From: Tenacibaculum sp. 1_MG-2023
Lineage (GTDB): Bacteria; Bacteroidota; Bacteroidia; Flavobacteriales; Flavobacteriaceae
Assembly (NCBI RefSeq): GCF_030547425.1
Contig: NZ_JAUORH010000014.1
Location: forward strand, 27,442 to 91,441
Length of the DNA stretch: 64,000 bases
Direction: 5' to 3'
Both the position numbers and the translations under genes were made by a program. Of this stretch, positions 47,060-53,976 are shown one piece after another. Under the pieces are notes generated by a model. The model worked only from the letters and a program-made list of their open reading frames with translations, searched no databases and was not told where the DNA came from. Within the stretch, counting starts at the first letter, position 1. Every line of letters starts with the position of its first letter.

Positions 47060-47078
47060 GTTGGTCATCAATATCTTA

Positions 47079-47125
47079 ACTACACTTTTGTGTAATTAAA
47101 AAGCAGGAATCTATAGATAGTTTTG
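47079..47125 (+). promoter_or_regulatory. Operator B and promoter of the acyltransferase gene
   Basis: Core TACACTTTTGTGTA at 47081-47094 (one substitution against the others) with flanks AAC and A. TAGTTTTG, a TAnnTTTG element, begins at 47118, exactly 24 bases after the core end, and the ATG follows at 47146. Confidence 0.78.
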
Positions 47126-47145
47126 AGAGTATAAAACACAATGTT

Positions 47146-47832
47146 ATGACTTTTAAAAACAAATCCTTAGAAATATTATCATCAAGTGAAATGATAAATT
47201 TAGCTGAATTCATAGTTAAAGAGAATTTTAAACATCACACTAAAGGAAACTTACCAAGTAATTATTATTCAAGTGTTCAATCTATTTATAAAGAGGAGTT
47301 AGATTTTTCTAAGAGCTCAAAAGTATTTGTTTCAAAAAATGATAAAGGAGAAATTGAAGGTGCTATAAGAGTGCTAAGATGGGATTACTCAAGAAAGTTA
47401 CCAATTCAAAAAATATTTGGAATAAACCCGATAGAGATTGCAGGTATGTCTCCTTTAAAAACAATTTGGCACATAGGTAGATTCGCAATAAAAAAAGAGG
47501 TTAGTGATATAAACCTTTTTAAAAAACTAATGATTTGTGCCATAAGCCCAATTTGTGAAAAAGAAAATTCTGTGGCTTTTGCAGAATGTGATAGTAAGTT
47601 GTTGAGAGTTTTAAGAATTTTAGGAATAGAAGCTACTGTGGTTGGTGAGGCAGTGAATTATTTAGGTTCAGAGACTATACCTGTGTGTATGACTTATTCA
47701 GGCTTAATAGGGTTTTATAGAAAAAATAAGCATTTGATATTTAAATCAATAGACAATAGTTCGGTAAAAAAATCAAAACTACCTGAAAGTGTAGTTGTTG
47801 ATAATCAAATATCTAACTACACTTTAGTGTAA
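47146..47832 (+). CDS. LuxI/FeeM-like N-acyltransferase (putative signal synthase)
   Basis: A 228-aa GNAT-fold protein whose motif order resembles acyl-homoserine-lactone synthases: EGAIRVLRWD (residues 71-80, like the GxxR strand), WHIGRFAI (108-115, like the WELSRFAV of LuxI) and LRVLRILGIEATVVGEAVNYLG then a substrate-end strand. Overall identity to LuxI is low, so it may be an N-acyl amino-acid synthase (FeeM-like) instead. The last five codons plus stop (NYTLV) contain operator C. Confidence 0.65.
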   Translation: MTFKNKSLEILSSSEMINLAEFIVKENFKHHTKGNLPSNYYSSVQSIYKEELDFSKSSKVFVSKNDKGEIEGAIRVLRWDYSRKLPIQKIFGINPIEIAGMSPLKTIWHIGRFAIKKEVSDINLFKKLMICAISPICEKENSVAFAECDSKLLRVLRILGIEATVVGEAVNYLGSETIPVCMTYSGLIGFYRKNKHLIFKSIDNSSVKKSKLPESVVVDNQISNYTLV

Positions 47833-47862
47833 TGAGATAGGTGTAGAGGTCATTTAAATTTG
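47816..47862 (+). promoter_or_regulatory. Operator C and promoter of the barrel-precursor operon
   Basis: Core TACACTTTAGTGTA at 47818-47831 inside the last codons of the acyltransferase gene. TAAATTTG (TAnnTTTG) starts at 47855, 24 bases after the core end, and the next ATG (47888) is 33 bases on, as at operator A. Confidence 0.8.
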
Positions 47863-47887
47863 AAGTATAATAAAATAAATTAAAGAA

Positions 47888-50263
47888 ATGAAGAAACAAG
47901 TTCTAAATATGATTCTGCTTTTAATGTGTACAAACATTTTCTCTCAAATAACATATAAAGGGGTGGTTGTTGATACAGAAAAGCAGCCAATTTCTCTAGC
48001 CAATGTAATTTTATATGATTCTATAAATGAGAAGCTGATAGATGGAGTAACTACAGATGATAGAGGGGAATTTAGGTTAAAAGTAAAAGAAAAAACTTCA
48101 TTTTTTATTGAAATAAGCTTTTTAGGTTTTAAAACCAAGAAAATTAATGTAACAACTAATGATTTAGGAAATATTGTTTTAGAAGAGGATATAAGCCTAC
48201 TCAAAGAAGTAATAATAACTAGTAAAAAACAAACATTAGTTAGGAAAAATGATCGTTTAGTTTTTAATATAGATAAAACAGTTGCTCAAGAGTTAGGTTC
48301 TGCTATAGAGGTATTAAGGGTAACACCTAATATAGTTATTAGAGATGACCAATTAACAATGCTTGGAAAAAGTTTTGTAAGAGTGATGGTTAACAGTAAA
48401 ATGTTGCCGTTGACAGGAGACGATTTAAGAGGGTACTTAGCCAGTATTAATAGCTCCGATATTATTAGAGTTGAGGTAATAACAGTACCACCCTCTGAGT
48501 TTGAGGCTGAAGGAAATGGAGGAGTAATTAATATAGTCTTAAAAAAAGAAAAAAAAGACTTTTGGAGTGCCGTAGCCCGAGTATCAAGTACTCAGAGGAC
48601 ATTATTTTCCTACGGAAGAAGCCTAGCTCTGAATTATAAAAAGAAAAACACATATTTAACTGTAAATATTTCTAATGGACTTTATCTAAAAAGAAACATT
48701 TTTAGAAATAATAACTTTTTTACAAATGAAACATGGAGAGGTAATGGGCCTTCAGAATATGAGGATGAGTATTTAAATTATAGATTGTCATTTACTCAAA
48801 CTTTAACTAACAAATGGGAATTAGGGTTAGGATACTCAGGAACAAACTCAGATATAATTTCTTCGACAGATAATAAAGATTTGATTTACGATTTAAAGGA
48901 TGAATTAAAGTACTCCTTATTATCTGATGGAGTTTCTAACAAAGACGCCAAGAGCCATGCGTTAAATTTTTACAATACAATTAAACTAGATAGTTTAGGG
49001 AAAAAGATTTCGTTAGATGTAGATTATTATAAGTCTACTTCGTTTAAAGAAGGTGAAAATAAAGGAGAAAGGAGAGAACAAAATACGATAACTCCTACTT
49101 TTTCAAACAATACAAGTATAGATTATGATTTTGAAAATATTTCAGGAAAAGTAGATGTATCGTTACCCTATAACTCAATAGATATAAAGTTAGGAGGTAA
49201 GGTGTCTTTTTCTCAAACTAATAATGACTTTAAATTTTATGATAGTTTTAATGGAACCCCAGTTTTAGATGAGAATCAATCTAATGTATTTAATTATGAC
49301 GAGCATATTTATGCAGCATATGTATCAGGAACTAAGAAAATTTCAGAAAAGTTTAGTGCAAAAGCAGGACTTAGAGTAGAGAGTACAGTAACTAAATCAT
49401 ACTCTAAATCGAATAACCAATCGAACGAAAATAAGTATACTAAGTTTTTTCCTACACTATACCTTACATACAAGTTAAAGGGAAATCAGTCTCTGTCGTT
49501 TAATGTAAGTAGGAGATTAAATAGACCTAGATTTGAAAGCTTGGATCCTTTTAAAATAGTTGTAAACCCATTTAAAACAATACAAGGTAATCCGTTTTTA
49601 CAACCTTCATTTATTACTAACACAGAACTGATATTTAATTCTAAAAAGAACGAATTAAAGATTTATGGTCAAAAGATTACAGATAGGTATGAACAAATTT
49701 CAGAGTTAGACCCTGTAAGTAAAGTGGTAAACTATACGTATTATAACCATTTAAATATAGAAAATTACGGGATAACAGATACGTATATCTTTGATAAATT
49801 AAAATGGTTGACTTCATACAACACAATAGATATAGGATATTCTAAAATGTCTTCATCAATACCAGAAACTATTGGAGAGCAAGAAGGATTTAATGCCTTT
49901 GTACAGACTCAGAACTATATCAAATTAAATTCTAAAAAAACACTATCACTAGGGGTTAATTATTACCATGTTTTTGCAGCAAAACAAAATGTTTCAAGAC
50001 ATGGAGGTTACGGTCCTTTAGACTTATCTCTTAGATTAAAACTATTAAAAGGAGACTTAAACCTAGTGATATATGCTAATGATATTTTAAAAACAAGTGT
50101 AACCACTGTGACAGGTTATTATAACAATGTTAAAACAACCTATAATAACTATTACGATTCAAGATCATTAAGTTTTATAGTAAGATACACTTTTGGAAAT
50201 AAAAATATTAGAACAAAAAGAGATAGATCAGGTAATAGAGATATACAAAATAGAGCTCAATAA
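47888..50263 (+). CDS. TonB-receptor-like outer-membrane barrel with CarboxypepD_reg domain
   Basis: A 791-aa protein: signal peptide (about 1-20), a carboxypeptidase-regulatory-like beta-sandwich (TYKGVVVDTEKQPISLANVILYD, about 22-100), a plug region (VIDKTVAQELGSAIEVLRVTPNIV; VIRVEVITVPPSEFEAEGNGGVINIVLKK) and a long C-terminal barrel of repeated aromatic strands. It resembles the OMP_b-brl_3 family. In front of the precursor genes with no terminator between, it may export, import or detoxify the peptide across the outer membrane. No TonB partner lies nearby. Confidence 0.82.
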   Translation: MKKQVLNMILLLMCTNIFSQITYKGVVVDTEKQPISLANVILYDSINEKLIDGVTTDDRGEFRLKVKEKTSFFIEISFLGFKTKKINVTTNDLGNIVLEEDISLLKEVIITSKKQTLVRKNDRLVFNIDKTVAQELGSAIEVLRVTPNIVIRDDQLTMLGKSFVRVMVNSKMLPLTGDDLRGYLASINSSDIIRVEVITVPPSEFEAEGNGGVINIVLKKEKKDFWSAVARVSSTQRTLFSYGRSLALNYKKKNTYLTVNISNGLYLKRNIFRNNNFFTNETWRGNGPSEYEDEYLNYRLSFTQTLTNKWELGLGYSGTNSDIISSTDNKDLIYDLKDELKYSLLSDGVSNKDAKSHALNFYNTIKLDSLGKKISLDVDYYKSTSFKEGENKGERREQNTITPTFSNNTSIDYDFENISGKVDVSLPYNSIDIKLGGKVSFSQTNNDFKFYDSFNGTPVLDENQSNVFNYDEHIYAAYVSGTKKISEKFSAKAGLRVESTVTKSYSKSNNQSNENKYTKFFPTLYLTYKLKGNQSLSFNVSRRLNRPRFESLDPFKIVVNPFKTIQGNPFLQPSFITNTELIFNSKKNELKIYGQKITDRYEQISELDPVSKVVNYTYYNHLNIENYGITDTYIFDKLKWLTSYNTIDIGYSKMSSSIPETIGEQEGFNAFVQTQNYIKLNSKKTLSLGVNYYHVFAAKQNVSRHGGYGPLDLSLRLKLLKGDLNLVIYANDILKTSVTTVTGYYNNVKTTYNNYYDSRSLSFIVRYTFGNKNIRTKRDRSGNRDIQNRAQ

Positions 50264-50366
50264 TAATTGAGTATATAAAATAACCAAGGCCAAGGTTTAC
50301 AGACCGAAAAACAGTTAAAGTCTTAAAAATATAACTGATAATTAATTCAATATAAATTTTTTAAAG

Positions 50367-50555
50367 ATGAAAAAAATCACATTAAACAAAGGGTTAAAGT
50401 TAAACAAAGAGGCAATTACAAAGTTACAAGACTCTCAAATGTCAACCTTTAAAGGAGGTGTTAGAGCAGCAGGACTTACTTGTGCAAACGGATCGTGTAT
50501 CAAATCTTGTAATGAAAACTCTTGTAACGGATCAGCAGACCAGGTAATTAATTAA
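50367..50555 (+). CDS. Lanthipeptide precursor, copy 1
   Basis: A 62-aa precursor. Residues 1-31 form the leader: MKKITLNKGLKLNKEAITKL followed by a QDSQMSTFKGG ending, with the double-glycine at 30-31 that C39 peptidases recognise. The core (32-62) has T38-C39, S43-C44, S47-C48 and S52-C53, then a DQVIN end. Leader and Bacteroidetes class I lanthipeptide leaders share the LNKxxIxxL...KGG pattern. Ser/Thr should be dehydrated by the LanB. Confidence 0.9.
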   Translation: MKKITLNKGLKLNKEAITKLQDSQMSTFKGGVRAAGLTCANGSCIKSCNENSCNGSADQVIN

Positions 50556-50566
50556 AAAATAAAAAG

Positions 50567-50758
50567 ATGAAAAAAATCACATTAAACAAAGGATTAAGAT
50601 TAAACAAAGAAGCAATTACAAAGCTTCAAGATTCTCAAATGTCTTCTTTTAAAGGAGGTATAAATGCAGTAGCAGGAGCTACTTGTGCAAATGGATCTTG
50701 TATTAAGTCATGTAATGAGGACTCTTGTATAGGAGGAGCAGATCAAGTTATTCATTAA
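50567..50758 (+). CDS. Lanthipeptide precursor, copy 2
   Basis: 63 aa. The leader ends in SFKGG and the core begins INAVAGATC. Same four (S/T)C doublets (TC, SC, SC, SC). Unlike most copies the last residue is His (DQVIH). Confidence 0.9.
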   Translation: MKKITLNKGLRLNKEAITKLQDSQMSSFKGGINAVAGATCANGSCIKSCNEDSCIGGADQVIH

Positions 50759-50776
50759 TAATAAAAACAAATAAAG

Positions 50777-50959
50777 ATGAAAAAAATCACATTAAACAAA
50801 GGGTTAAAATTAAACAAAGAAGCAATTACAAAGCTTCAAGATTCACAAATGTCTTCTTTTAAAGGAGGAGTAAGAGAAGCAGAAGGTCTTACTTGTGCAA
50901 ATGGATCTTGTATTAAGTCATGTAATGAGGATTCTTGTAACGCTAACCGAATACAATAA
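50777..50959 (+). CDS. Lanthipeptide precursor, copy 3
   Basis: 60 aa. Core begins VREAEGLTC with the four (S/T)C doublets intact. The tail differs: NANRIQ replaces the usual ADQVIN. Its first 140 bases are identical to copy 6. Confidence 0.88.
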   Translation: MKKITLNKGLKLNKEAITKLQDSQMSSFKGGVREAEGLTCANGSCIKSCNEDSCNANRIQ

Positions 50960-50972
50960 TAAAAACAAAAAG

Positions 50973-51161
50973 ATGAAAAAAATCACATTAAACAAAGGAT
51001 TAAAGTTAAATAAAGAAGCAATTACCAAGCTTCAAGATTCACAAATGTCTTCCTTCAAAGGAGGAATTAGAGACGCGGAAGGTCTTACTTGTGCAAATGG
51101 ATCTTGCATTAAGTCATGTAATAAAAATTCATGTAAAGGAGCAGATCAAGTAATTAATTAA
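50973..51161 (+). CDS. Lanthipeptide precursor, copy 4
   Basis: 62 aa, start at ATG 50973 where the leader begins as in all copies; the frame is open further upstream through copy 3, but that is read-through. Core IRDAEGLTC with four doublets and a DQVIN end. Confidence 0.9.
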   Translation: MKKITLNKGLKLNKEAITKLQDSQMSSFKGGIRDAEGLTCANGSCIKSCNKNSCKGADQVIN

Positions 51162-51173
51162 AAAAACAAAAAG

Positions 51174-51365
51174 ATGAAAAAAATCACATTAAATAAAGGA
51201 TTAAAGTTAAACAAAGAAGCAATTACAAAGCTTCAAGATTCTCAAATGTCTTCTTTTAAAGGAGGTATAAATGCAGCAGCAGGAGCTACTTGTGCAAATG
51301 GATCTTGTATACAATCATGTAATAAAAACTCTTGTAAAGGAGGAGCAGATCAAGTAATTAATTAA
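51174..51365 (+). CDS. Lanthipeptide precursor, copy 5
   Basis: 63 aa. Core INAAAGATC resembles copy 2, with IQ instead of IK between the second and third doublets, and ends DQVIN. Confidence 0.9.
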   Translation: MKKITLNKGLKLNKEAITKLQDSQMSSFKGGINAAAGATCANGSCIQSCNKNSCKGGADQVIN

Positions 51366-51376
51366 AAAACAAAAAG

Positions 51377-51559
51377 ATGAAAAAAATCACATTAAACAAA
51401 GGGTTAAAATTAAACAAAGAAGCAATTACAAAGCTTCAAGATTCACAAATGTCTTCTTTTAAAGGAGGAGTAAGAGAAGCAGAAGGTCTTACTTGTGCAA
51501 ATGGATCTTGTATTAAATCTTGTAATAGAAACTCTTGTAAAGATCAAGTTATTAATTAA
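51377..51559 (+). CDS. Lanthipeptide precursor, copy 6
   Basis: 60 aa. Core VREAEGLTC, nearly copy 3, with NRNSC as the last doublet and a shortened tail KDQVIN. Confidence 0.9.
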   Translation: MKKITLNKGLKLNKEAITKLQDSQMSSFKGGVREAEGLTCANGSCIKSCNRNSCKDQVIN

Positions 51560-51574
51560 ATAGTAATTAATAGA

Positions 51575-51606
51575 ACAAGGTTCTTTTTAACCTAAAAGAA
51601 CCTTGT
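51575..51606 (+). other. Hairpin between precursor copies 6 and 7
   Basis: Perfect 13-bp stem ACAAGGTTCTTTT / AAAAGAACCTTGT with a six-base loop. No T tract follows, so it is more likely an RNA-stability or processing element than a full terminator. Confidence 0.65.
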
Positions 51607-51622
51607 CTAAAAATAAATAAAG

Positions 51623-51814
51623 ATGAAAAAAATCACACTAAACAAAGGATTAAAGTTAAATAAAGAAGCAATAACGAAGCTTCAAGAAGCTCAAATGTCT
51701 CAATTAAAAGGAGGGGTTAGAGACGCAGCAAGTATTTCTTGTTTAAATTTTACATGTAATGCGTCTTGTGACACAGGAACGTGTAATGGATCTGCAGATC
51801 AAGTTTTAAACTAA
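51623..51814 (+). CDS. Lanthipeptide precursor, copy 7 (divergent core)
   Basis: 63 aa. Leader nearly identical, but QEAQMSQLKGG replaces QDSQMSSFKGG. The core VRDAASISC LNFTC NASC DTGTC has new residues while every (S/T)C doublet (SC, TC, SC, TC) and the spacing C-x4-C-x3-C-x4-C are kept. Ends DQVLN. This conservation through sequence change shows the doublet pattern is what is selected. Confidence 0.9.
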   Translation: MKKITLNKGLKLNKEAITKLQEAQMSQLKGGVRDAASISCLNFTCNASCDTGTCNGSADQVLN

Positions 51815-51856
51815 AATGAAATTGCAAAGTAAATATAACTCTATTAAAATAATAAT

Positions 51857-51887
51857 AAATACAGCAGTTTAATTGCTGCTGTATTTT
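51857..51887 (+). terminator. Terminator-like hairpin after the precursor array
   Basis: AAATACAGCAG / CTGCTGTATTT with an eight-base loop and a short T end, 42 bases after copy 7 and just before the LanC-like gene. Probably a partial terminator that gives more precursor than enzyme messenger. Confidence 0.7.
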
Positions 51888-51900
51888 AAAGTCATACAAA

Positions 51901-53034
51901 ATGAAAGAAGCACATAAATTAATAGAAAATATAGATAAAATAAAAAGAGAAGATTTAGAGTCAGATAGTTTATTAAATGGAAAGTTAGGACTTGTTTATT
52001 ACTACTTATGCCTTTATAAGGTTTTTAATAAAGAAGATCATTTACAAAGAATAGAAAAAAACTTAGAGTCTGTTTTTACAAATATTGAAAAAGGTGTTTC
52101 TAGCTTAATGTATGATTCTACATTAGAAAATGGTTTGAGCGGTTTAGGGTATGTTTTACAGTTACTAATTGAAGAAAAAATAATAGATGAAGGTTACAAT
52201 TCACAACTAGAAGAAATAAATAACATAGTAGTAGATCAAGCTATTGAGTTAATTCAAAATAATAATTATGATTTCGTTAGAGGCCCTTTTGGAATTTTAT
52301 TTTATCTAAATTATGTAGATAGCAAACCTCATGTTAATAGAGTTTTAGAAGCTTTGTTTGAAAAGTTAAAAGAGGATAAAAACTTTTTATTTTATAATGA
52401 ATACACATATATAGAAGGCGTGCACATTGGTTATGCCCACGGATTATGTGCGATAATAAAAGTTTTAAATGATATAAATGATGAAAGAGCAGAGTATTTC
52501 GTAAGATATTTATTAGATAAACTAATAAATATTATGAAAAAGAATGAATATCAAATAATCAAAGACAAGAAATACTACTTGCCTAGAAGTATTCACAAAG
52601 GAGATGAGTTTGAAAAAGGCTTAAACTATAGAGCTGTGCTAGCCTGGTCTAATTGTGATGTGAATTTTTCTACATTAATATATTCATTAAATGAAAAATT
52701 TAAAACTAATGAACTATTAACTATTGCTAATAAAATAGCTTTAGAAAGCCTTGAAAAAAGAGAAGAGAAACATACAAGAATTTGGGATCATAGGTTTTAC
52801 TTTGGAAGTTCAGGTGTGTTAAAAACATACATGTTCTTATATAAAAAAACTAGAAACTCAAAGTATAAAGAAGCATCTAACTTTTGGTATCAAAAAACAT
52901 TAAACTATCTTACTGAAAGTACTATAAAAGAACATCCTCTTAATTTTTTAAATAATCTGCCGGCTACAGCTTTATCTCTTTTAGAGTTTGAAAGAGAAGA
53001 AGAATTTAACTGGTCCAAAATACTACTATTATGA
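51901..53034 (+). CDS. LanC-like protein 1
   Basis: A 377-aa alpha-toroid of the LanC family: GLVYYYLCLYK, GLSGLGYVLQLL, the GYAHG signature with catalytic-like His (about 176-180) and FGSSGVLKT near 300. Canonical zinc ligands (Cys in WC, and Cys-His in CHG) are replaced: AWSNCDVN (about 246) has its Cys two positions off and RFYFGSSG lacks both. It may be an inactive or alternative cyclase. Its end overlaps the next start by four bases (ATGATAA). Confidence 0.85.
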   Translation: MKEAHKLIENIDKIKREDLESDSLLNGKLGLVYYYLCLYKVFNKEDHLQRIEKNLESVFTNIEKGVSSLMYDSTLENGLSGLGYVLQLLIEEKIIDEGYNSQLEEINNIVVDQAIELIQNNNYDFVRGPFGILFYLNYVDSKPHVNRVLEALFEKLKEDKNFLFYNEYTYIEGVHIGYAHGLCAIIKVLNDINDERAEYFVRYLLDKLINIMKKNEYQIIKDKKYYLPRSIHKGDEFEKGLNYRAVLAWSNCDVNFSTLIYSLNEKFKTNELLTIANKIALESLEKREEKHTRIWDHRFYFGSSGVLKTYMFLYKKTRNSKYKEASNFWYQKTLNYLTESTIKEHPLNFLNNLPATALSLLEFEREEEFNWSKILLL

Positions 53035-53975
53035 TAAATGATACATTAAAAATAGGAATACTAGAGTTTGCAGCTAGCAATAAACAAAATTCAATGCATG
53101 CTATAGAAGATATTTTTACTTATGCATGTAGGGCAGATGAGTTAAATTTTTCTAGATTTTGGCTTACAGAGCACCACAGAGCTAGTGCTGTACATCCATA
53201 TAATAACCCAGAGATCTTAATGACTCTAATTGCGGGGATGACAGAAAATATTAGGATTGGATCTGCAGGGGCTTTAATAGGTTATTACTCACCATATTCT
53301 TTGGCGCAAAATTATAAACTACTTAATAATATTTATAATAACAGAATTGATTTTGGTTTGTCTAAAGGACGTCCAGAGAACGCACATCAACATAATTTTT
53401 TCAATTTAAATAATAGCACATTTGAAAATACGATGTACGAAAAAAACCTTCAAGCGATATGTGAACTACTGCATGAAGAAGAAAAAAAATACAATGAGAG
53501 CAAGATTGTACTTCCTCCATTTAAAGGAATTGCACCTTCCTTATGGTATCTATCTAACAGTTATAGAAAAAAAGATTTAGCAATAAAAAATAAATTAAAT
53601 ATATGTAGATCCCTAATGCATGGTTTGGATGTTTTTGAATATGATGAGGATCTTAAAGGATTACAAGAGTATAAAGAAGAGTATTATCAAACGAATGGGC
53701 AACTTCCTGAAGTAGCTATAGCAATAGCAGTTACTTTTTCAAAAACAACAAAAGAAGTAGAACAAGAAGAAAAGGAGTATAAAAACAAGAGAGAAGGCTT
53801 GAAAATTATTTCGGTTAATGAGTATACTTTTTTAGAAAAATTAGAGCAAATTCAAAAAGCATATGGGGTAAATGAAGTCATAATATGCGATACCGAAAAA
53901 GATATAGAAGCTAAGTTAGAAAACTTAGAATTAATAAAAGAATTAACAACACAACAAGTGCTTAAAACGTTTTAA
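53031..53975 (+). CDS. Luciferase-like flavin oxidoreductase
   Basis: A 314-aa LLM-class protein: LKIGILEFAASNK start, FWLTEHHRASAVHPYNNPEIL, IRIGSAGALIGYYSPYSLAQNYKLLNNIYNNRIDFGLSKG and the truncated C-terminal TIM-barrel end. LLM enzymes in other lanthipeptide clusters (LanJC, for example LxmJ) reduce dehydroalanine to D-alanine, so that is a reasonable role here; flavobacteria seem to lack F420, so FMN is the likelier cofactor. Confidence 0.85.
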   Translation: MINDTLKIGILEFAASNKQNSMHAIEDIFTYACRADELNFSRFWLTEHHRASAVHPYNNPEILMTLIAGMTENIRIGSAGALIGYYSPYSLAQNYKLLNNIYNNRIDFGLSKGRPENAHQHNFFNLNNSTFENTMYEKNLQAICELLHEEEKKYNESKIVLPPFKGIAPSLWYLSNSYRKKDLAIKNKLNICRSLMHGLDVFEYDEDLKGLQEYKEEYYQTNGQLPEVAIAIAVTFSKTTKEVEQEEKEYKNKREGLKIISVNEYTFLEKLEQIQKAYGVNEVIICDTEKDIEAKLENLELIKELTTQQVLKTF

Positions 53976-53976
53976 G

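Larger units (their letters stand above)
50367..51814 (+). repeat. Tandem array of seven precursor genes
   Basis: Seven genes of 60-63 codons repeat with spacers of 11-18 bases except before copy 7 (63 bases). Spacers are A-rich and each ends AAG just before ATG. Copies 2-3 and 5-6 resemble each other pairwise, which suggests block duplication. Confidence 0.9.

Noticed and set aside
50895..50972. Longer N-terminus of precursor copy 4
   Set aside because: The extension is an out-of-frame reading of copy 3; all seven precursors begin at the same MKKITLNKG leader.
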